Assembly: GCF_000006945.2 (NCBI RefSeq)
Contig: NC_003197.2
Span: forward strand, 558,001 to 622,000
From: Salmonella enterica subsp. enterica serovar Typhimurium str. LT2
GTDB lineage: Bacteria > Pseudomonadota > Gammaproteobacteria > Enterobacterales > Enterobacteriaceae
Length of the DNA stretch: 64,000 nt
Reading direction: 5' to 3'
The notes below the pieces were generated by a model. That model had not been told where the DNA came from and made no database searches. It saw only the letters and a program-made list of their open reading frames with translations. The translations under genes were made by a program, and so were the position numbers. Below, piece after piece: positions 37,121 to 46,117 of the stretch (the stretch's first letter is position 1; each line of letters starts with the position of its first letter).

Positions 37121-38014
37121 ATGAAAACGTTGGTAGTTGCTCTTGGCGGCAACGCATTATTGCAGCGCGGAGAAGCGCTAACGGCAGAGAATCAATATCG
37201 CAATATTGCCGACGCAGTGCCTGCGCTGGCGCGACTTGCCCGCTCGTATCGGCTGGCGATAGTACATGGCAACGGCCCCCAGGTCGGCCTGTTGGCTTTA
37301 CAGAACCTTGCCTGGAAAGCCGTTGAGCCTTATCCGCTGGATGTGCTGGTGGCGGAGAGTCAGGGCATGATCGGCTATATGCTGGCGCAACGTCTGGCGC
37401 TTGAACCCGATATGCCGCCGGTGACTGCGGTATTAACGCGAATAAAGGTATCGGCGGACGATCCTGCTTTTCTTGAACCGGAAAAGTTTATCGGTCCCGT
37501 TTATTCGCCAGAAGAGCAAATGGCGCTGGAAGCGACTTATGGCTGGCATATGAAACGTGATGGAAAATATCTGCGCCGTGTCGTCGCTTCCCCGGCGCCG
37601 CGTCAGATTATCGAAAGCGCCGCTATTGAGTTATTGCTAAAAGAGGGCCATGTGGTGATTTGCAGCGGCGGTGGCGGGGTACCTGTTGCCGGCGAAGGCG
37701 AAGGGGTCGAGGCGGTGATAGATAAAGACCTGGCGGCGGCATTGCTGGCGGAGCAGATAGCGGCCGATGGTCTGATCATTTTGACGGATGCGGATGCGGT
37801 GTATGAACATTGGGGGACGCCGCAGCAGCGCGCTATTCGTCAGGCTTCGCCCGATGAGCTGGCGCCGTTTGCCAAAGCCGATGGCGCGATGGGACCGAAG
37901 GTGACCGCGGTAAGCGGGTATGTGAAGCGGTGCGGAAAGCCGGCATGGATTGGCGCGCTGTCGCGTATTGATGATACCCTGGCGGGCAGGGCGGGAACCT
38001 GCATCTGTCTGTGA
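37121..38014 (+). CDS. ybcF: Catabolic carbamate kinase YbcF (AllK)
   Basis: Amino-acid-kinase-fold enzyme of 297 residues with VALGGNALLQRGE, VHGNGPQVGLL and ICSGGGGVPV. It transfers phosphate from carbamoyl phosphate to ADP, the ATP-yielding end of anaerobic allantoin use. Last gene of the fdrA operon, convergent with purK. Confidence 0.93.
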   Translation: MKTLVVALGGNALLQRGEALTAENQYRNIADAVPALARLARSYRLAIVHGNGPQVGLLALQNLAWKAVEPYPLDVLVAESQGMIGYMLAQRLALEPDMPPVTAVLTRIKVSADDPAFLEPEKFIGPVYSPEEQMALEATYGWHMKRDGKYLRRVVASPAPRQIIESAAIELLLKEGHVVICSGGGGVPVAGEGEGVEAVIDKDLAAALLAEQIAADGLIILTDADAVYEHWGTPQQRAIRQASPDELAPFAKADGAMGPKVTAVSGYVKRCGKPAWIGALSRIDDTLAGRAGTCICL

Positions 38015-38054
38015 TCGCGACGGGCGGCAACAGAGAATGCGCCGCCCACGCTGT

Positions 38055-39122
38055 TTATTTAAGCTTACTTTGCGCCCAGATAATGCCGCTGGCGTATTCG
38101 CCTGGCAGGAGCGGAGAGAGCGCTTCCAGGGTGGCGCTAAGACGTGACGTATCGCTGTCGGTCAGATTCAGATGGCCGACTTTTCGCCCCGGACGTACCG
38201 CTTTATCATACCAGTGCAGATGTACCAGCGGCAGCTTCAGCCAGTCGTAATTCAGCTCGCTGCCGATCAGGTTGATCATCACCGACGGGGCGTTAATCAC
38301 CGGCGCGGGCAACGGCAGGCCGGTAATCGCGCGCAAATGCAATTCAAACTGACTGATGCTGGCGCCATTTTGCGTCCAGTGTCCGCTGTTATGCACGCGC
38401 GGCGCCAGTTCATTGATTAACAGGCCTTCCGGCGTGATAAAACATTCCATCGCCATTACGCCGACGTAGTTCAGCGCCTGCATAATTGCTGACAGCATCG
38501 ATTCCGCCTGCTCCTGCTGTTCGGCGTTCGCCTGTGGGAACGCGACGCTGGTCCGCAAGATGCCGTCCTGATGCAAATTGTGCGTTAGCGGGTAAAACAC
38601 GGTACTGCCGTCATGAGCGCGCGCGCCGACTAACGACACTTCGCCGGAAAAATGGATACCGCGCTCAACAATACATTCGCCATAGCAGTCATCCGGCAGT
38701 TGCCCGGTTTCGTCCGCGCGTAGACGCCACTGCCCGCGACCGTCGTAGCCGCCAACGCGACGCTTAATAATCGCCAGTTCGCCCAGGCGGTCAAAGATGC
38801 CGGACCACTCGTCGGTGCTGGTCAGCAGCTGCCACGGCGCGGTCGCGAGTCCCAGTTTATCGAAAAGCTGTTTTTGTGTCAGACGGTCGGCGATGATCGG
38901 AAATACATCGCGATTGACGAAGGCCGGGTGGCGCGCCAGCTCGCGGGTAAGCGCGGTTTCCGGCCAGCGCTCAATCTCTGCGGTAATGACGCTCTGCTGT
39001 ACCGGCACGGCGGTAGGCTCTGCATCCAGACCAACCGGCCAGACGGCGATACCCAGCGGTTCGCCCGCCTGGCGCAGCATTCGGCCCAGTTGTCCGTTGC
39101 CGAGAACGCAAACTTGCTTCAT
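38055..39122 (-). CDS. purK: N5-carboxyaminoimidazole ribonucleotide synthase PurK
   Basis: ATP-grasp enzyme carboxylating AIR with bicarbonate and ATP in purine synthesis, 355 residues. Starts KQVCVLGNGQLGRML; ATP-grasp motifs RRVGGYDGRGQ and NELAPRVHNSGHWT. The start overlaps the purE stop by 4 bp, so the two are coupled and governed by the PurR box upstream of purE. Confidence 0.96.
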   Translation of the reverse strand: MKQVCVLGNGQLGRMLRQAGEPLGIAVWPVGLDAEPTAVPVQQSVITAEIERWPETALTRELARHPAFVNRDVFPIIADRLTQKQLFDKLGLATAPWQLLTSTDEWSGIFDRLGELAIIKRRVGGYDGRGQWRLRADETGQLPDDCYGECIVERGIHFSGEVSLVGARAHDGSTVFYPLTHNLHQDGILRTSVAFPQANAEQQEQAESMLSAIMQALNYVGVMAMECFITPEGLLINELAPRVHNSGHWTQNGASISQFELHLRAITGLPLPAPVINAPSVMINLIGSELNYDWLKLPLVHLHWYDKAVRPGRKVGHLNLTDSDTSRLSATLEALSPLLPGEYASGIIWAQSKLK

Positions 39123-39628
39123 AGCGTCCCCCGCGGATCGGGATTTTCCAGAACTTCATCGGTTTGCGCTTTGCGCCAGTCGGCAATGCGCTGATGCAGT
39201 TCCGCGTCGTGTTGCGCCAGAATCTGCGCGGCGAGCAGGGCGGCGTTAGCGGCACCGGCTTTACCGATCGCCAGCGTACCCACCGGAATGCCGCGCGGCA
39301 TCTGCACGATGGAGTAGAGGCTATCCACGCCGCTTAGCGCAGCGCTTTGTACCGGCACGCCGAGTACCGGGACCAGCGTTTTTGCCGCAATCATTCCCGG
39401 CAGGTGCGCCGCGCCGCCCGCGCCGGCAATAATCACTTGATATCCGTTCTCTTCCGCCGTTTCGGCGAAGCTGAACAGTTTATCGGGGGTGCGATGAGCG
39501 GAAACCACTTCTACATGGTGCGGGACATCCAGAATTTCAAAAATTTCGGCGGCGAATTGCATGGTAGCCCAGTCGCTTTTGGACCCCATCACGATGGCGA
39601 CACGCGCCGGATTATTGCGGGAAGACAT
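39119..39628 (-). CDS. purE: N5-CAIR mutase PurE
   Basis: Class I PurE, interconverting N5-CAIR and CAIR. Short 169-residue protein with VAIVMGSKSDW, EVVSAHRTPD and GAGGAAHLPGM. ATG at 39628 chosen (standard length) over the in-frame ATG at 39658. Confidence 0.96.
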   Translation of the reverse strand: MSSRNNPARVAIVMGSKSDWATMQFAAEIFEILDVPHHVEVVSAHRTPDKLFSFAETAEENGYQVIIAGAGGAAHLPGMIAAKTLVPVLGVPVQSAALSGVDSLYSIVQMPRGIPVGTLAIGKAGAANAALLAAQILAQHDAELHQRIADWRKAQTDEVLENPDPRGTL

Positions 39629-39699
39629 GCGTCTTAAAACTCCTGTGGTGCGGGACACGCTGCTTTTGAGGTGTCAGAGAATAGCATGATAATCAGGCA

Positions 39700-39715
39700 A
39701 GGAAAACGGTTGCGT
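39700..39715. promoter_or_regulatory. PurR operator of purEK
   Basis: Minus-strand ACGCAACCGTTTTCCT matches the 16-bp PurR consensus (ACGCAAACGTTTNCNT) with few differences. It sits about 70 bp upstream of purE, the expected place for repression by PurR with hypoxanthine or guanine. Confidence 0.88.
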
Positions 39716-39745
39716 GCGCGCCGTAACGGACGATTCGACGAACAT

Positions 39746-40468
39746 TTACAGGGGGAAGGCGATTAACTCAACGTTGTCCGGCGTGACTTTTACCATTGAA
39801 CCTTCATGATGCCATGCGCCTAACACCACGCGGAATGCGGGCTGGTCGTTGGCGGAAAGTTCATGCACCGCCGGGCGGTGGGTGTGACCGTGAATCAGCC
39901 ACTGTACGCGGTGTTTTTCCATTTCGGCGACGACGGTCTGCGCATTGACGTCCATAATATCCAGCGATTTGCTGCTGTTGGCGGCTTTACTGCCGGCGCG
40001 CATTCTGGCGGCGATACGGCGGCGGATAAACAGCGGCAGGGTAAGGAACAGTCGTTGCACCCACGGATTATGGACTTTGGCGCGAAACGCCTGATATCCG
40101 GCATCATCGGTACAGAGCGTATCGCCGTGCATAATCAACACATTGCGGCCATACAGGTCGAGCACTTTTTCCTGCGGCAGTAGAATCATGCCGCTTTCGC
40201 GGGCAAAGCGTTTGCCAATCAGGAAGTCGCGATTACCATGAATAAAGAAGCAGGGGACGCCGGAATCAACCAGCGATTTAATGGCAACGGCCATTTCACG
40301 ATGTAGCGGGTTGGGGTCGTCGTCGCCAATCCAGGCCTCGAAGAGATCGCCAAGAATATACAGCGCGTCGGCCTGACGGGCTTCTACGGCTAAAAAACGC
40401 AGAAAACCGGCGACGATCGCCGGTTCTTCCGTTTGCAGATGCAAGTCTGCAATAAACAGTGTCGCCAC
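39746..40468 (-). CDS. lpxH: UDP-2,3-diacylglucosamine diphosphatase LpxH
   Basis: Peripheral membrane enzyme of lipid A synthesis that hydrolyses UDP-diacylglucosamine to lipid X. Calcineurin-like metallophosphoesterase of 240 residues with all the metal motifs: FIADLHL, LGDLFEAWIGDD, HGNRDF, MHGDTL and HGHTHRP. It follows ppiB directly (2-bp gap) and is probably co-transcribed with it. Confidence 0.95.
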   Translation of the reverse strand: MATLFIADLHLQTEEPAIVAGFLRFLAVEARQADALYILGDLFEAWIGDDDPNPLHREMAVAIKSLVDSGVPCFFIHGNRDFLIGKRFARESGMILLPQEKVLDLYGRNVLIMHGDTLCTDDAGYQAFRAKVHNPWVQRLFLTLPLFIRRRIAARMRAGSKAANSSKSLDIMDVNAQTVVAEMEKHRVQWLIHGHTHRPAVHELSANDQPAFRVVLGAWHHEGSMVKVTPDNVELIAFPL

Positions 40469-40470
40469 GA

Positions 40471-40965
40471 TTACTCGCTGACGGTCACGTTTTCAATGAT
40501 GACGTCTTCTTTTGGTACGTCCTGGTGCATACCGCTACGGCCAGTGGCGACGCCTTTGATTTTATCTACCACGTCCATACCTTCTACGACTTCCGCAAAG
40601 ACGCAGTAGCCCCAGCCCTGCAGACTTTCGCCGGAGAAGTTCAGGAAGTCGTTGTCTGCCACGTTGATGAAGAATTGCGCGGTAGCCGAGTGTGGTGCCT
40701 GAGTACGCGCCATCGCCAGCGTACCACGGGTATTTTTCAGACCATTGTTGGCTTCGTTTTTGATCGCCTCTTTGGTGGCTTTCTGTTTCATGCCCGGCTC
40801 AAAGCCGCCGCCCTGAATCATAAAACCGTTAATCACACGGTGGAAAATGGTGTTGTTGTAAAAACCTTCGCGGCAGTAGTCCAGGAAGTTTTTAACTGTT
40901 TCAGGCGCTTTATCATCAAAGGTTTTGATTACGATATCGCCGTGATTAGTGTGGAAAGTAACCAT
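40471..40965 (-). CDS. ppiB: Cytoplasmic peptidyl-prolyl isomerase B (cyclophilin)
   Basis: Cyclophilin-type cis-trans prolyl isomerase, 164 residues, without signal peptide. Core motifs FHRVINGFMIQGG, ATAQFFINV and GYCVFAEVV. ATG at 40965 gives MVTFHTNHG, the conserved start; the upstream ATG at 40983 is dismissed. Divergent from cysS. Confidence 0.95.
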   Translation of the reverse strand: MVTFHTNHGDIVIKTFDDKAPETVKNFLDYCREGFYNNTIFHRVINGFMIQGGGFEPGMKQKATKEAIKNEANNGLKNTRGTLAMARTQAPHSATAQFFINVADNDFLNFSGESLQGWGYCVFAEVVEGMDVVDKIKGVATGRSGMHQDVPKEDVIIENVTVSE

Positions 40966-41137
40966 TTTTGCATCCTGTTCCAAGAGAGTGGTGCTTTAGC
41001 CCGCAATGGGGCACATATAGGGGCTTGTTATAGCATAACCGTAAGCTGCGATCACCTTGCAAAGTGTGCTGCTTCGATTACGAATAATATGTATCATACG
41101 GAGATTATTACCCACACACGTCTATACGGAATCTTCG

Positions 41138-42523
41138 ATGTTAAAAATTTTTAATACACTGACACGCCAAAAAGAGGAATTCAAACCCATTCATGCCGGG
41201 GAAGTCGGCATGTACGTGTGTGGTATCACCGTTTACGATCTCTGCCACATTGGCCACGGACGCACGTTTGTCGCTTTTGACGTTGTCGCGCGCTATTTGC
41301 GTTTTCTCGGTTATAAGCTGAAGTATGTGCGTAACATTACCGATATCGACGATAAAATTATTAAACGCGCCAATGAAAACGGCGAAAGTTTTGTCGCGCT
41401 GGTCGACAGAATGATTGCGGAAATGCATCAGGACTTCGATGCGCTGAATATTCTGCGTCCGGACAGCGAGCCGCGTGCGACGCACCATATTCAGGAAATT
41501 ATCGAGCTCACCCGAACCTTAATCGAGAAAGGGCACGCCTATGTGGCGGATAACGGCGATGTGATGTTCGATGTACCGACCGATCCGACTTATGGGCAGC
41601 TTTCCCGTCAGGATCTTGAGCAGCTTCAGGCGGGCGCGCGCGTAGATGTCGTTGACGTGAAGCGTAACCCGATGGACTTCGTGCTGTGGAAAATGTCGAA
41701 AGAGGGCGAGCCGAGCTGGCCGTCGCCGTGGGGCGAAGGGCGTCCGGGCTGGCACATTGAATGTTCGGCGATGAACTGCAAGCAGTTGGGCAACCATTTT
41801 GATATTCACGGCGGCGGTTCCGATCTGATGTTCCCGCACCATGAAAACGAGATTGCCCAGTCTACCTGCGCGCATGACGGCGAATACGTCAACTACTGGA
41901 TGCACTCCGGTATGGTGATGGTGGATCGCGAGAAGATGTCCAAATCGCTGGGCAACTTCTTTACCGTGCGCGACGTGCTGAAATACTACGATGCGGAAAC
42001 CGTGCGCTACTTCCTGATGTCCGGGCATTACCGTAGCCAACTGAACTACAGCGAAGAGAACCTCAAGCAGGCGCGCGCCTCGCTGGAGCGGCTATACACT
42101 GCATTGCGTGGAACGGATAAATCAGCGGCCCCGGCGGGCGGCGAGGCGTTTGAAGCGCGTTTCGTGGAGGCGATGAATGACGATTTCAATACCCCGGAAG
42201 CCTACTCCGTCCTGTTTGATATGGCGCGTGAAGTCAACCGTCTGAAGGGCGAAGATATGACCGCCGCGAATGCGATGGCGTCTCATCTGCGGAAGATTTC
42301 CGGCGTGCTGGGACTGCTGGAGCAGGAGCCGGATGTTTTCCTGCAAAGCGGCGCGCAGGCGGATGACGGTGAAGTTGCGGAAATTGAAGCCTTGATTCAA
42401 CAGCGTCTGGATGCCCGTAAAGCGAAAGACTGGGCGGCGGCGGACGCGGCGCGCGATCGTCTCGCTGAAATGGGTATTATTCTGGAAGATGGCCCGCAGG
42501 GCACCACCTGGCGACGTAAGTAA
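41138..42523 (+). CDS. cysS: Cysteinyl-tRNA synthetase
   Basis: Class I aminoacyl-tRNA synthetase charging tRNA-Cys, 461 residues. HIGH motif HIGHGRT, zinc site starting with MYVCGITVYD and including ECSAMNCKQLG and HGGGSDLMFPHHENE, and KMSKS motif REKMSKSLGN. C-terminal anticodon domain. I place the start at ATG 41138 (MLKIFNTLTRQ), excluding 27 upstream codons of the open frame. Confidence 0.97.
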   Translation: MLKIFNTLTRQKEEFKPIHAGEVGMYVCGITVYDLCHIGHGRTFVAFDVVARYLRFLGYKLKYVRNITDIDDKIIKRANENGESFVALVDRMIAEMHQDFDALNILRPDSEPRATHHIQEIIELTRTLIEKGHAYVADNGDVMFDVPTDPTYGQLSRQDLEQLQAGARVDVVDVKRNPMDFVLWKMSKEGEPSWPSPWGEGRPGWHIECSAMNCKQLGNHFDIHGGGSDLMFPHHENEIAQSTCAHDGEYVNYWMHSGMVMVDREKMSKSLGNFFTVRDVLKYYDAETVRYFLMSGHYRSQLNYSEENLKQARASLERLYTALRGTDKSAAPAGGEAFEARFVEAMNDDFNTPEAYSVLFDMAREVNRLKGEDMTAANAMASHLRKISGVLGLLEQEPDVFLQSGAQADDGEVAEIEALIQQRLDARKAKDWAAADAARDRLAEMGIILEDGPQGTTWRRK

Positions 42524-42531
42524 GCGCTTTT

Positions 42532-42568
42532 ACAGGCCGCTCTATTTGCATAGAACGGCCTGTTTTTT
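42532..42568 (+). terminator. Strong Rho-independent terminator after cysS
   Basis: ACAGGCCG (42532-42539) pairs with CGGCCTGT (42556-42563), continued by TCTAT/ATAGA across one mismatch with a TTGC loop. A T-run follows (42563-42568). It overlaps the end of the convergent DUF2145 gene and may serve both strands. Confidence 0.9.
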
Positions 42569-43391
42569 ATTTTTTCGCACCGGGCGAAAGATAAACACAC
42601 ACCGACTCCCCCAGATTCTGATGTTCACACCCGGGTATTGCCCGGCTGTAATGGGCAATAAAGCGGATGACGCTGTCGCCGCTGTTTAGCCCCACATTTC
42701 CTTTTCGCAGCAATTCTGCTGGCTGATCGTCGGTGAAAACGTTAGGGGTGAACAGTTTTGCGCCTAATCGTTCAAAAGTGCCAGCACTAACGATAGAGGG
42801 TTGATAACCCTGAAGCTGCAACCAGCGGCGGGCATCATTACGTGACCAAACCTGCGCATCGTTTGCTCGCGCAAACACTTCGAGAAGCCAGCCATTCGAA
42901 TTCTGATAAGGGCCGGAAAAAGGCCACGCAATTAGGTTATAGCGGGGACTGTGGAAGAGATTGAGTTTGATAGCGCTATGTAAGAGCGTTTGTAATGCCG
43001 TCGCGATATCTGAACGCGGGCGCAAAACGGCAATGCTCTGATTCACCAGGTCATCAGCCAGAAACTCATACAGACCTTGTATATAGAGCGCTGATTCAGC
43101 GGTTCCGCAAGTATTCAGATTATGGTAAACCCGCCAGTCTCCGTTTGGCTGGCGCATGGCATAGCCAGCATGTGACCAGGTTAAATGTCGGCTCGACATA
43201 TCTTGCCCCTGGCGAACCAGAATGACGACCGGATCGGGTTGACTGTTAAGCTGTTGTTTGAGCTGTAGCGCCTGATCCATTGTCGCTGCGATGCTCTCCG
43301 GCGTGTTTGCTTTTTGGTGACAGTTAGCACTGTCTGCATAAGCGTTGAGCGAGATTGCGCTGAGCCACAGGGCAAACGCGAACCGCTTCAT
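42567..43391 (-). CDS. DUF2145 family exported protein
   Basis: 274 residues with signal peptide MKRFAFALWLSAISLNAYA. The mature region has WSHAGYAMR with YHNLNTCG, and later YQNSNGWLLE, the recognisable DUF2145 signatures. I infer a possible relation to permuted NlpC/P60-type folds from the His...Asn-Ser arrangement, but this is weak. Its start overlaps the stop of the upstream gene by 4 bp (ATGA), so it is translationally coupled to it. Function unknown. Absent from this position in E. coli K-12. Confidence 0.8.
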   Translation of the reverse strand: MKRFAFALWLSAISLNAYADSANCHQKANTPESIAATMDQALQLKQQLNSQPDPVVILVRQGQDMSSRHLTWSHAGYAMRQPNGDWRVYHNLNTCGTAESALYIQGLYEFLADDLVNQSIAVLRPRSDIATALQTLLHSAIKLNLFHSPRYNLIAWPFSGPYQNSNGWLLEVFARANDAQVWSRNDARRWLQLQGYQPSIVSAGTFERLGAKLFTPNVFTDDQPAELLRKGNVGLNSGDSVIRFIAHYSRAIPGCEHQNLGESVCVYLSPGAKK

Positions 43392-43825
43392 TTGGCCGGT
43401 ACCGTCTGGTTGCTGGAAAGTCCTGCGTCGTCCTGATTTACCATATGGGCAAGGACTTTGCCCTCTTTTTTCAAATAAGCGCCGGTGCCTTCCTGCGTTT
43501 TTTCCAGAGTGACTTTATCACCTGCTTTGAGGTTGCCTTCTTTGACGACATGTAGCGGAACTTGCATTTTAATGTCTTTGTTATCGGGGGACTTAGTGGT
43601 TAACAGCGCGGTTTTTTGCTTTTTATTTTCGACAACAGATCCAATGCTCAGGTTGAGCGGCAGCAGTACGGGGGAGAGTATAATTCCGCTAACCAGTGCG
43701 GAACTGCCCACGCTGACAACCGCAGACGATGCCGCATACCAGCCAGTGGCAGACATTTCTTCGCTATAGCTGGCGTGGGAAAATGAGAAACAGATGACCG
43801 CGGCGGCGAATGTCATTTTATTCAT
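43388..43825 (-). CDS. STM0539-family exported/membrane protein, function unknown
   Basis: 145 residues: signal-like N-terminus (MNKMTFAAAVICFSFSHASYS), a hydrophobic stretch of about 30 residues (around 33-64) with several prolines and glycines, then a polar region with VPLHVVKEGNLKAGDKVTLE, resembling a small beta domain. Overlaps ybcI by 8 bp upstream and the DUF2145 gene by 4 bp downstream. It appears to be an obligate partner of the DUF2145 protein. Confidence 0.78.
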   Translation of the reverse strand: MNKMTFAAAVICFSFSHASYSEEMSATGWYAASSAVVSVGSSALVSGIILSPVLLPLNLSIGSVVENKKQKTALLTTKSPDNKDIKMQVPLHVVKEGNLKAGDKVTLEKTQEGTGAYLKKEGKVLAHMVNQDDAGLSSNQTVPAK

Positions 43826-44363
43826 ATTGATTCCTTTTAATATGCGTTTTAAGTACCCATAGAAATAACACTAAAATACTTCCCGGCAACCACACCCACA
43901 GCAATTCTGAGAGAATGACCTGGTGTCCATACGGCGTGATGTAGCTTGAAAGCGCGAACGGCGCGACTTTAATCACCTGCCAGGGCGCAAAAAAACGTTC
44001 ATCTGACCACGGCCACAGCCAGCCAACGCCTTTCCCACCCGTGGTTATCGAATCCAGCAGGCTGTGCGACAACAATGAAACGGTTAAAAACAGCCAGCAG
44101 CGCACCTGCCCAGCTCGAAACCATCGTCGTCCCGCGAGTACGCACAACAGGGGGAGGACGAATGCGAAAAGTAAAGAGTGGGTAAATCCGCGATGGCCAA
44201 ATACGTTGCCGTAGGCGACGCCAAATTTAAAGGCCAGCACGTCGGCATCGGGGAGCATCGCCAGCACAACACCGGCAAACAGCAGGCGAGGAGGGATAAC
44301 TTTCAGGCCTAAGCCTGCGCCAAAACACAGGGGAACGGCGGCGTGGGTGATAACGGTAGGCAT
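43818..44363 (-). CDS. ybcI: DUF457/YbcI-YdjM family inner-membrane protein
   Basis: Predicted membrane-bound metal-dependent hydrolase (LexA-regulated YdjM family), 181 residues, four to five helices. Conserved THAAVPLC, MLPDADVLAFKFG, HRGFTHSL and SLLSHSLLDSIT supply the His/Asp set of the family. In Salmonella it heads an overlapping three-gene operon, while in E. coli K-12 it stands next to cysS. Activity unproven. Confidence 0.88.
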   Translation of the reverse strand: MPTVITHAAVPLCFGAGLGLKVIPPRLLFAGVVLAMLPDADVLAFKFGVAYGNVFGHRGFTHSLLFAFVLPLLCVLAGRRWFRAGQVRCWLFLTVSLLSHSLLDSITTGGKGVGWLWPWSDERFFAPWQVIKVAPFALSSYITPYGHQVILSELLWVWLPGSILVLFLWVLKTHIKRNQYE

Positions 44364-44450
44364 AGCGATCGTTCACAGGGAAATAGCCATGCTAGCAGTT
44401 GGAACGCAGAGGATTAAGTGGATGATTATCTGAAAAGACAGCGTAATCAG

Positions 44451-44482
44451 GCCGGATAAGACGCTTTGCGTCGCTATCCGGC
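44451..44482. repeat. REP unit after ybcJ
   Basis: GCCGGATAAGACGC...GCGTCGCTATCCGGC forms a near-perfect hairpin of REP type directly after the ybcJ stop, probably protecting the folD-ybcJ transcript end. Confidence 0.85.
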
Positions 44483-44490
44483 ACTCTGTA

Positions 44491-44703
44491 TCAGGCCACG
44501 ACGTTCACACTTTGGCCTTCAAAGCTAACGGTTTGCCCGGCGACAATTTTGCAGCGTTTACGCGTTTCAACCGCGCCATCAACCTTCACCAACCCGTCGG
44601 CAATGGCGATTTTCGCCTGCGCGCCGCTTTCGCTCCAGCCTTCCAGCTTGAGCAGATCGCACAGCTCGACGTGCGGGTGCTTGCCTAAAGAGAATGTCGC
44701 CAT
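44491..44703 (-). CDS. ybcJ: S4-like RNA-binding protein YbcJ
   Basis: Small 70-residue protein with an S4-type alpha-L RNA-binding motif (LCDLLKLEGWSESGAQAKIAI...VKVDG). ATG at 44703 with AAGGAAAA upstream; the in-frame ATG at 44733 would overlap folD. It follows folD with no gap and is likely expressed from the same mRNA. The RNA target is unknown. Confidence 0.9.
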   Translation of the reverse strand: MATFSLGKHPHVELCDLLKLEGWSESGAQAKIAIADGLVKVDGAVETRKRCKIVAGQTVSFEGQSVNVVA

Positions 44704-44704
44704 A

Positions 44705-45571
44705 TTATTTTCCTTGTGGATCGTGATATTCAATGCACGCCTGCAGCGTGTTTTCGATAAGCGTGGCGACCGTCATCGGGCCGACGCCGCCCGGTACTGG
44801 CGTGATGTATGACGCGCGCGCCGCGGCTTCGTCAAACACGACGTCGCCAACGACCTTGCCATTTTCCAGACGGTTAATACCGACATCAATCACAATTGCG
44901 CCTTCTTTAATCCATTCGCCGGGAATAAAGCCCGGTTTACCTACGGCGACAATGAGCAAATCAGCATGCTCGACATGGTGACGCAGATCTTTGGTAAAGC
45001 GGTGCGTAACGGTAGTCGTACAGCCAGCCAGCAACAGCTCCATGCTCATTGGGCGTCCAACGATATTGGACGCGCCAATGACCACCGCATTCAGGCCGTA
45101 GGTATCAATATTGTAACGCTCAAGCAGCGTCACAATACCGCGGGGCGTACAGGGACGCAGGCGTGGCGCACGCTGACACAGACGACCGACATTATAAGGA
45201 TGGAAACCGTCTACGTCTTTATCTGGCGCGATACGCTCCAGCACTTTAACGTTGTCGATACCTGCCGGTAAAGGCAACTGCACCAGAATACCGTCAATCG
45301 TGTTATCTGCATTCAGAGTATCGATAAGCGCCAGCAGTTCGGCTTCGCTGGTGGTTTCTGGCAGGTCATAGGAGCGGGAGACGAACCCCACTTCGTCGCA
45401 CGCTTTACGTTTGCTTGCGACATAAATCTGTGAGGCCGGATTGCTGCCGACCAACACCACAGCCAGGCCGGGAGCGCGAAGACCTGCTGCGACGCGTGCC
45501 TGAACTTTTTGAGCAACCTCAGATCGCACCTGCTGCGCAATCGTTTTACCGTCAATAATCTTTGCTGCCAT
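44705..45571 (-). CDS. folD: Bifunctional methylene-THF dehydrogenase/cyclohydrolase FolD
   Basis: NADP-dependent enzyme interconverting 5,10-methylene-, methenyl- and 10-formyl-tetrahydrofolate. 288 residues with [14 protein letters not shown] (catalytic Lys), [10 protein letters not shown] and [16 protein letters not shown] (Rossmann). Its divergent neighbour is the fim operon. Confidence 0.96.
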
Positions 45572-46117
45572 CAGAGAGAAGATTCCATCTGTTACTTCAA
45601 GTCAAAGGGGATGACGCTATTTTGTCAGAAGCGGGCCTCGCTGTCAGTTAACGTTTGTGTTTCCGATGCAAACGCGACGTCTCCCCCGTCTGTTGACGAT
45701 ACTGAGACGTGGCCCGTAAGCGCGCCATGATTAACCAAAAAGAAACAATTCATCACCCTGGCTATGGTTACCGTAATCCCTCGTCGTTAATAGCATCGGG
45801 CGGCATAATGCGACATTTTATACAAAATAAGATTAGACCCTTCTTATATCCCAATAAGAATTAGCTTAGGTCATTAAAAGAGTTTGCGGCTATTTTTTAT
45901 TTAGCGAAATGTTTAATTTATTACCGTGACGAAATGTCATATTCGCAAAGATTAATTACTGCGTCTGATACTCAGGGGAGAAACAGAAAACTAATTAATC
46001 TGCGATATCTATCTTTACAGGATGCAGAGATAACTTTTCTGACATGCTATGTCGATAATAATTCAAACGGAGCCGACAGGATGCCGAAACCGGGTGTGTG
46101 TAATTCAAGGGAAATCC
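45572..46117. promoter_or_regulatory. fimA upstream control region
   Basis: 546 bp without a convincing gene between divergent folD and fimA. Base composition drops to A/T-rich from about 45830. FimZ is known to bind upstream of Salmonella fimA, but I cannot identify its site by eye. No pair of short inverted repeats flanking a ~300-bp switch and no fimB/fimE-type recombinase gene is present, so control is not by the E. coli inversion mechanism. Confidence 0.65.

Noticed and set aside
40459..41154. 231-codon plus-strand open frame opposite ppiB
   Set aside because: Antisense shadow of ppiB with histidine/phenylalanine-rich composition, no RBS and no recognisable domain; ppiB itself is certain.
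41519..42040. 173-codon minus-strand frame within cysS
   Set aside because: Mirror of the high-G+C codon pattern of cysS; no domain or RBS.
45640..45675. PurR-like sequence (AACGTTTGTG / GCAAACGCG) upstream of folD
   Set aside because: Halves do not align to the 16-bp PurR consensus as the purE box does; too weak to call.
45572..46117. Invertible fimS-like switch
   Set aside because: I found no short inverted repeats bounding a ~300-bp segment and no recombinase gene.
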